Below are positions 12,263-16,762 of a stretch of 16,762 bases of DNA, piece by piece. Made by a program: the position numbers and the translations under genes. Source of the DNA: Dehalococcoidia bacterium (lineage in GTDB: Bacteria > Chloroflexota > Dehalococcoidia > E44-bin15); contig DAOWEF010000065.1 of the NCBI GenBank assembly GCA_030638665.1, positions 1 to 16,762 of the forward strand, read 5' to 3'. The notes beneath the pieces were generated by a model. That model worked only from the letters and a program-made list of their open reading frames with translations. It was not told where the DNA came from and ran no database searches. The number at the start of each line of letters is the position of its first letter. The first letter of the stretch is position 1.

Positions 12263-12297
12263 GTAGAACCTATAGTGTAGACGGATGTGTTCTACAC
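12263..12297. repeat. Overlapping alternative hairpins
   Basis: GTGTAGA (12275-12281) pairs exactly with TCTACAC (12291-12297) across nine bases. GTAGAAC (12263-12269) pairs exactly with GTTCTAC (12289-12295) across 19 bases. The two right-hand arms overlap, so the pairings exclude each other, as in attenuators. The element lies well upstream of the predicted FAD-gene start point and would be transcribed only by read-through from the right. Confidence 0.5.
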
Positions 12298-12415
12298 CAC
12301 CCGTCCTCGCAGTTGATTTATGCTAAAGCGTCTCGCAATGATAAATGATAAGTGAAGCGAAATCCACGATGCCAAGTATCAACTATCTATCTGAACGAGA
12401 TCAAAGGAAGGCTTT

Positions 12416-13864
12416 TCACCTACTAAGCCTCCTCAGGATGTCCCAGAAGGCCCCCCGATAGCCGTCCTTGATGGCATTAGTGAGGAGTGTATTATCGTTA
12501 TAGTTATAGTTCTGGCCGGCGACCTCCCCCGACATGAAAAAGAAGCGTTCATCGCCGGCGATAAGACTGGCCAGATACTCCGGGGCATCTTCCCCCAGGG
12601 CCGAGGATAGATAGAAGGCGGGGGTAAAGAATTTTTCGTCCCTCGCGCCCCGAAGATTGGGGTTTTGCTCCATAGGCCCCTGCTTTCGCACCATCGCCGC
12701 CAGCCTCGTTTCAGAGAAGAGGCGCACCCCCAGGCTGGCCCCCACCCTGGAGGGGGAGAGCCGTTTCATTGTCTCGATGGTCTCCCGGAGCGAATCACCG
12801 GTCTCCCCGGGCCCGCCGAGGAGCAGGTCGTACAGAAAAACAATGCCCTGGCGGTGGCAGAGCTGAGCGGTGCGCTCCACGTCCTCGACAGTGAAGTCCC
12901 GGTCTAATGTGCGCAGCATCTGGTCATTTGCGCTATCGACGCCAAAGTTGATGCCTACGCACCCCGCTTTGGGGAACAGGGTGGCCAGCTCCTCACTAAA
13001 GGGAGCAGGGCTACAGTAGGCATACCATCTCACTTTGGAGCCCAACCCTCTGCTAACGATTTCAAGGCATATCTCCTGGGCATGACCGGGTGGAAAATTG
13101 AACTCGCTATCGCAAAAGTGGAAATAGTCGATCCCCATCCGGAGCAGCGCCTCGATCTCATCGACCACGCCTCTCGGGGACCGCCGGCGCAATCTCCTCC
13201 CCTTTGCCAGGGGATCAGCGCAGTAGATGCATCGTTTGGGGCAACCCCGCTTCGCCTCGACACTGCCCATGCCCCCTTCCAAGAAATAACGGCGGTTGTC
13301 CACCGTATTTCGTTCCGGGGTGGGCATATTCTTGAGATCGAGGTATTTTGGAGCATTGCGATGGAAGCCTTTCGCATCGCGATACACAAGCCCGGGGACA
13401 CCGTGGTAATCCTCCCCAGCCACAATCTTCCTCAATAGTAAAGGGAGCGAGTATTCCCCCTCCCCCCAGATTCCCAGGTCGAGGCCGCAGTACTGGAGAA
13501 TGGCCTCAGGCATGATGGAGAACCCCGACCCACCAAGGATCAAGGGGGCGGAGTTATGCGCCCGAAGGCAATCGATCATCTCCTTGAGCCTGGGGACGAA
13601 GAAATCCTGGGTGGCAAAACAGGTATCATCGGTGTTGCGCAGGGTGATGGCGATGGCGAAAACGCTGTTTGAAGCAAAATATCGATCAATTTCTTGGGCG
13701 AAATCCTCGTAAAAACAGAGGTCGAGTAGGTCAACCTCAAAGCCGCTCTCGCAGAGGGCCGAGGCGAGATAATCCAGAGCGAGGGGCGCTACCGGCGGCT
13801 TCATCTGGTTGGGGTTAACCAGGAGCACCTTATGAGCCAGGGCTGTCTTCCTTCCCTGATACAT
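12416..13864 (-). CDS. Cobalamin-binding radical SAM protein
   Basis: The protein has 482 residues. Residues 12-150 look like a B12-binding Rossmann domain (KVLLVNPNQMKPPVAPLALD; LILGGSGFSIMPEAIL), without an obvious DxHxxG, so cobalamin may bind base-on or not at all. The radical SAM domain follows, with the 4Fe-4S motif C-x3-C-x2-C at Cys208, 212 and 215 (RGCPKRCIYC), then HFCDSEFNFPPG and LLLGGPGETGDSL. Members of this class carry out methylations, ring rearrangements and related chemistry; the substrate is unknown. The ATG at 13864 lies inside the preceding DUF166 gene, overlapping it by 35 bp, with GGAGGG only two bases away; this tight spacing leaves the start somewhat uncertain. It is the last gene of the meaB operon, so its substrate may be linked to acyl-CoA or DUF166 chemistry. 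Confidence 0.9.
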   Translation of the reverse strand: MYQGRKTALAHKVLLVNPNQMKPPVAPLALDYLASALCESGFEVDLLDLCFYEDFAQEIDRYFASNSVFAIAITLRNTDDTCFATQDFFVPRLKEMIDCLRAHNSAPLILGGSGFSIMPEAILQYCGLDLGIWGEGEYSLPLLLRKIVAGEDYHGVPGLVYRDAKGFHRNAPKYLDLKNMPTPERNTVDNRRYFLEGGMGSVEAKRGCPKRCIYCADPLAKGRRLRRRSPRGVVDEIEALLRMGIDYFHFCDSEFNFPPGHAQEICLEIVSRGLGSKVRWYAYCSPAPFSEELATLFPKAGCVGINFGVDSANDQMLRTLDRDFTVEDVERTAQLCHRQGIVFLYDLLLGGPGETGDSLRETIETMKRLSPSRVGASLGVRLFSETRLAAMVRKQGPMEQNPNLRGARDEKFFTPAFYLSSALGEDAPEYLASLIAGDERFFFMSGEVAGQNYNYNDNTLLTNAIKDGYRGAFWDILRRLSR

Positions 13865-14624
13865 ATCCCTCCACGGTCATATAGGGCACCGGCTTCTTGA
13901 AGGGTTTCACCTGCTCTCCCACCTCATCCCTGATGATGAAGCCGGCGACGTGCATCAGGGTATCGACGAGGCGATCATCAATCTGCTCTTGAACCATGGC
14001 AGCCAGGCAGGGATAGTGATGGTGGAGCATCCCCGCCTCGAATTCAGCCTCATCCGCAGAGACACCCACCAGCCCCTGGGCGACATGTCTGGCGCTGCCA
14101 CAGGTGGCGTCCCGGATCACATCGACCGCCTCGATCTTCTTGGTCTCCGGGTTGACCGTGATCTTGAGCTCCGGCCTCCCAAAGTGGTGGGCGAAAGAGG
14201 CAATAAGCTCGTTATCATAATTCTTGGCACTGCGGCGATAGCCGTAACTATCCGGGGTCAGGGTGCAGAAGGGCTTGGGGAAGACGCTAGCAATGCCCAG
14301 CGCGTCGAGTTCACGCTGGAGCTGATTTGCCATTCCCTGGGGTAGCCATGCCGTATTGTCGATGGGGGCAATGACCGCCCGCGCCCCACAGAGCTTGGCA
14401 ATAGCGGGAACCAGCTGGGCCACGCTGGGCGATTCCCCCAGGTAAAGTAATAGGTCTGCCTGGGGCAGCTCGTCTGGGAGGAACTCTTCCGGGTCATCGA
14501 CGATCTGAGGCAGAGCGCGCGGTGCATCAAAAACTTCCACCATCCATTCCGCCGGGCCACAGCTTCGTATGTTTGCGACCTTCCGCGTGCCGAAATTGCC
14601 CTGCACCACCGCGAGAATACGCAC
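13830..14624 (-). CDS. DUF166 family protein (COG1810-like)
   Basis: The 264-residue protein looks like DUF166, a family of unknown function best known from methanogens and other anaerobes. Recognisable parts are the N-terminal MRILAVVQGNFGTRKVANI, the PKPFCTLTP segment, FGRPELKITVN, DATCGSARHVAQGLVG and HHHYPCLAAMVQ near the C-terminus. The conserved cysteines in PFC, TCG and YPC could bind a metal or act in catalysis. There is no signal peptide or membrane segment. The start is GTG at 14624, with GAGGAG eight bases upstream in the 12-base gap after the synthetase gene; an ATG nearby (14632) is in another frame. The stop lies 35 bp inside the radical SAM gene, so the two are probably translationally coupled and may act together. 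Assignment rests on motif recall. Confidence 0.75.
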   Translation of the reverse strand: MRILAVVQGNFGTRKVANIRSCGPAEWMVEVFDAPRALPQIVDDPEEFLPDELPQADLLLYLGESPSVAQLVPAIAKLCGARAVIAPIDNTAWLPQGMANQLQRELDALGIASVFPKPFCTLTPDSYGYRRSAKNYDNELIASFAHHFGRPELKITVNPETKKIEAVDVIRDATCGSARHVAQGLVGVSADEAEFEAGMLHHHYPCLAAMVQEQIDDRLVDTLMHVAGFIIRDEVGEQVKPFKKPVPYMTVEGYVSGKEDSPGS

Positions 14625-14636
14625 CGTATCATCTCC

Positions 14637-16010
14637 TCAATCGCCAGAGCGGAATCGCTGGTAAGCCACCATGTTGCTGAGGGCCATGACTGCCCTACGG
14701 CCGTCAGGGTAGAAGGCGATCCCCTTGGTGGGTAAAGGCTCCTCCATTACCGTCTTCAGGGCCGGTGTAGTGACAAAGACTATTGGCTTCTCCACCTCCC
14801 CCACCACCGCCAGCACTCTTTCCATATAATCGGATTTCCAGCTGCCACTGGTGATGAGCAACATATCCACCCCTTCATCCTTCCCCAGCGCTTCTATGGT
14901 ATCGATGTACAATTGCGGGTTAAAAATTGACGCCATCCCCAGGTCGACGGGGTTATCGGTGCAGGTGCCCACAGTAGGGACGATATCCTCCAGCCTCTTG
15001 CGGGTATGTGCCGAAAGCTGGGCAAGCTCCAGCCCGGATTCTATGCAGGCATCGGCGGTTGCCACCCCCAGCCCCCCCATTCCAGAGGCGATGGCAACCC
15101 TGTTGCCCCTGGGCAGCGGAAGAAAGTAGAAAGCCTGGAGATAGTCCAGCATCTCCTCCGCGCCATCCACCTTTATCATGCCCGTCTGCTTGAAGACAGC
15201 CTCCCACACCGCAGCTGAACCGGATAGGGCTCCGGTATGGGAGGCGGCGGCCCTCGCCCCCACCTCAGTAGCGCCCCCCTTCCAAACGATTATGGGCTTT
15301 TCCTTAGAGATTTCCCGGGCAAGCTGACAGAACCTCCTACCCTGCTTCACCCCCTCCAAATAGGCAAAGATGATGCTCGTCTCGGGATCCTGCCCCAGGT
15401 ATGCTAAAAAGTCCGCGGCATCGAGGTCACACTCATTGCCACAGCTCACCACCTTGCTAAACCTGATTCCCTGAGCCGCCGCCGCAATGGTGAACATTAC
15501 CGAAAGGGAGCCACTGTGGGAGAACATGCCCACAGGGCCACCTTCTTTAGGTAGGAAGCCGAAATTTGCCAACCGCGCTGAGGGGCAGTATATCCCAACG
15601 CAGTTTGGCCCGATGAGCCTGGTGCCATTCCGCCGCGCAATCTCAACAACCTCCTGCTCCAGCCTTCTGCCCTCGCTGTCCTTCTCCCCAAATCCCGAGG
15701 TACAGATCACCACCCCCTTAATGCCCTTCAGGGTGCATTCCCTTACTATCTGGGGCACCGTTTCCCGTGGGGAAAATACCACCGCCAGATCCACCTCCCC
15801 CGAGATCTCCCGCACCGTGGTATAGGCCTTTACTCTTTGAACCTCCTGTTCAGTGGGGTGAACTACATAGAGGTTTTCAAATCCCAATTGGATAAAGCCC
15901 TCGAGGAAAAAGCGCCCTAGATTCCCATCACTGTTGGAAGCCCCTACCACTACCACACCTCTGGGATGAAAGATGCGCTCCAGCTCCTCTATAGTTTTAC
16001 CGTCTTTCAA
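14637..16010 (-). CDS. Acyl-CoA synthetase (ADP-forming) alpha subunit, CoA-binding
   Basis: ADP-forming acyl-CoA synthetases convert acyl-CoA, ADP and phosphate to acid, CoA and ATP, a substrate-level energy step in fermenting anaerobes. The 457-residue protein matches the alpha part: an N-terminal CoA-binding domain (VVVVGASNSDGNLGRFF; LIGPNCVGIYCP) and succinyl-CoA-ligase-like domains. His258 in AASHTGALSGSAAVWEAVF fits the phosphohistidine of this family. The C-terminal ASGMGGLGVATADACIESG domain is also typical. The ATP-grasp beta domain is absent, so a separate beta subunit is needed; it is not in the window. The start is TTG at 16010, one base after the meaB stop, with GGAAGGA as Shine-Dalgarno. 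The specificity (acetyl, propionyl, succinyl or other) cannot be read, but the meaB neighbour hints at propionate/methylmalonyl chemistry. Confidence 0.9.
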   Translation of the reverse strand: MKDGKTIEELERIFHPRGVVVVGASNSDGNLGRFFLEGFIQLGFENLYVVHPTEQEVQRVKAYTTVREISGEVDLAVVFSPRETVPQIVRECTLKGIKGVVICTSGFGEKDSEGRRLEQEVVEIARRNGTRLIGPNCVGIYCPSARLANFGFLPKEGGPVGMFSHSGSLSVMFTIAAAAQGIRFSKVVSCGNECDLDAADFLAYLGQDPETSIIFAYLEGVKQGRRFCQLAREISKEKPIIVWKGGATEVGARAAASHTGALSGSAAVWEAVFKQTGMIKVDGAEEMLDYLQAFYFLPLPRGNRVAIASGMGGLGVATADACIESGLELAQLSAHTRKRLEDIVPTVGTCTDNPVDLGMASIFNPQLYIDTIEALGKDEGVDMLLITSGSWKSDYMERVLAVVGEVEKPIVFVTTPALKTVMEEPLPTKGIAFYPDGRRAVMALSNMVAYQRFRSGD

Positions 16011-16011
16011 T

Positions 16012-16762
16012 CTATCCTTCCTCCTCTAGTGTGGTACGCCAGGTTTGAAGCAGGGCCTTGCTGGCGAGGAGCTCATCGGTTGCGGAATAAGGATCGATCT
16101 CACCTTGCTCCACCCGTTCCAGGGATGCCGTGAGCTGCTCATTTCTCCTTATCAACGCCAGAATCCGCTCCCGGATGCTCCGTTCCACGACCTGAAGGAA
16201 CTCCGCCCTCCGCTGCGCCTTGCGGCGAATGTCGAGCTGTCCCGCTTCTTCGAGCGCCATGCGGTGGTTCCTGATCCCCTGATAAAGCTTATCGATTCCT
16301 ACATTATTAACCGCCTCGGTGGTGAGCACCGGGACCTCCCACCACTCATGCTTCGGGTTGAGGCGCAGCATCTGCCTCAGGTCCTCTGCCACGGCATCCG
16401 CCCCTTCCCGATCCGCCTTGTTGATCACGAATATGTCGGCGATCTCAAGGATCCCGGCCTTCATCGCCTGGATGGCATCCCCCGCCTCCGGTACTAGCAC
16501 CACCACCACGGTGTCCGCCGCATCCATGATGTCAAGCTCCGTCTGCCCCACGCCCACCGTTTCCACCATAATGAAGTCCTTGCCGAAGGCGTCCATGAGC
16601 TTGAGCACCTCCTTAGTGGTGGGCGATAGCCCCCCCCTCCCCCCCCTGGTAGCCATGCTACGGATGAAAACCTCCCTATCCAGATAATGCTGCTGCATCC
16701 TGATGCGGTCACCGAGCACCGCGCCGCCGGAGAAGGGGCTGGAGGGGTCGCAGGCGACCACC
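16012..16762 (-). CDS. meaB: MeaB/ArgK-type GTPase, N-terminus beyond window
   Basis: MeaB is a G3E-type GTPase that loads and protects B12-dependent acyl-CoA mutases, above all methylmalonyl-CoA mutase. About 250 residues are seen of the usual 310-330; the P-loop lies beyond the edge. The visible part begins within VACDPSSPFSGGAVLGDRIR and continues with the G3/switch region VETVGVGQTELD and the G4 motif NKAD. The C-terminal helical part is the dimerisation arm. The GTG at 16761 is an internal valine, not the start. The family's RGxxGGL segment is encoded here by two runs of eight G separated by one A (16630-16646). It is the first visible gene of the operon; a mutase would be expected upstream. 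Confidence 0.92.
   Translation of the reverse strand, partial: VVACDPSSPFSGGAVLGDRIRMQQHYLDREVFIRSMATRGGRGGLSPTTKEVLKLMDAFGKDFIMVETVGVGQTELDIMDAADTVVVVLVPEAGDAIQAMKAGILEIADIFVINKADREGADAVAEDLRQMLRLNPKHEWWEVPVLTTEAVNNVGIDKLYQGIRNHRMALEEAGQLDIRRKAQRRAEFLQVVERSIRERILALIRRNEQLTASLERVEQGEIDPYSATDELLASKALLQTWRTTLEEEG

Larger units (their letters stand above)
12028..12415. other. Gene-free stretch with promoter, hairpins and repeat-like remnants
   Basis: This 388-base stretch separates the radical SAM gene's end from the FAD gene's start. The right-hand gene's terminator should be here, but no GC stem followed by a T-run was found on the minus strand. Besides the promoter and palindrome near 12044-12095 it holds the hairpins at 12193-12208 and 12263-12297. 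GTGAAG(T/C)GAA occurs twice in the same orientation (12138-12147 and 12352-12361), near GAATCAATCTCAC and TCTCGCAATGA, which resemble the short intergenic repeats common in some anaerobe genomes. A decayed non-coding repeat element is possible. Confidence 0.5.

Noticed and set aside
12077..12280. Plus-strand reading frame of 67 codons in the intergenic stretch
   Set aside because: No Shine-Dalgarno, low-complexity Ser/Pro/Cys-rich product, and it runs through hairpin sequences.
13082..13438. Plus-strand reading frame of 118 codons
   Set aside because: Antisense to the radical SAM core with its CxxxCxxC motif; no supporting signals.

Overview
This window comes from a bacterial chromosome of moderately high G+C. 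The CO dehydrogenase, the nickel-cofactor gene larB, the ADP-forming acyl-CoA synthetase and the cobalamin-linked genes suggest a strict anaerobe with acetyl-CoA/propionyl-CoA chemistry. The overall style resembles uncultured anaerobic Chloroflexota such as Dehalococcoidia, but that placement is inference. No tRNA, rRNA, CRISPR array or intact transposon was seen. Six genes appear to start at GTG or TTG.

Layout, left to right. (1) 1-1244, minus: N-terminal two thirds of the Ni-Fe CO dehydrogenase CooS, cut by the window edge. (2) 1245-1390: a compact divergent control region with an extended -10 promoter in each direction and a CRP-like palindrome at the predicted cooS start point. (3) 1337-2134, plus: larB, first step of nickel-pincer nucleotide synthesis; its tail overlaps the tail of rpoC by 24 bp. 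(4) 2111-9768, minus: rpoB-rpoC, 2 nt apart, behind their own sigma-70-type promoter with a 107-nt leader, and without the usual rplKAJL genes upstream. (5) 9961-10631, minus: a broken DUF429 (RNase H-like) gene. (6) 10624-12027, minus: a COG2509-type FAD-dependent dehydrogenase with its own promoter and a palindromic candidate operator. (7) 12028-12415: a gene-free stretch with hairpins and repeat-like remnants. (8) 12416-16762, minus: a tight operon running meaB-type GTPase, acyl-CoA synthetase (ADP-forming) alpha subunit, DUF166 protein, cobalamin-binding radical SAM protein.

The most striking observation is in the DUF429 gene. A 74-bp segment (10086-10159) bounded by perfect 11-bp inverted repeats is flipped relative to the gene. 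Re-inverting it on paper restores one uninterrupted frame with a normal DUF429 C-terminus through to the TGA at 9961. The gene also has a separate one-base frameshift near 10355 and no standard start codon, so decay is the likeliest reading, but a reversible inversion remains possible.

Functional themes: nickel (CooS and LarB sharing one intergenic region), transcription (RNA polymerase large subunits), and a cobalamin/acyl-CoA module. MeaB normally protects a B12-dependent acyl-CoA mutase, the synthetase interconverts acyl-CoA and acid with ATP formation, and the two unknown proteins downstream are tightly coupled to them.
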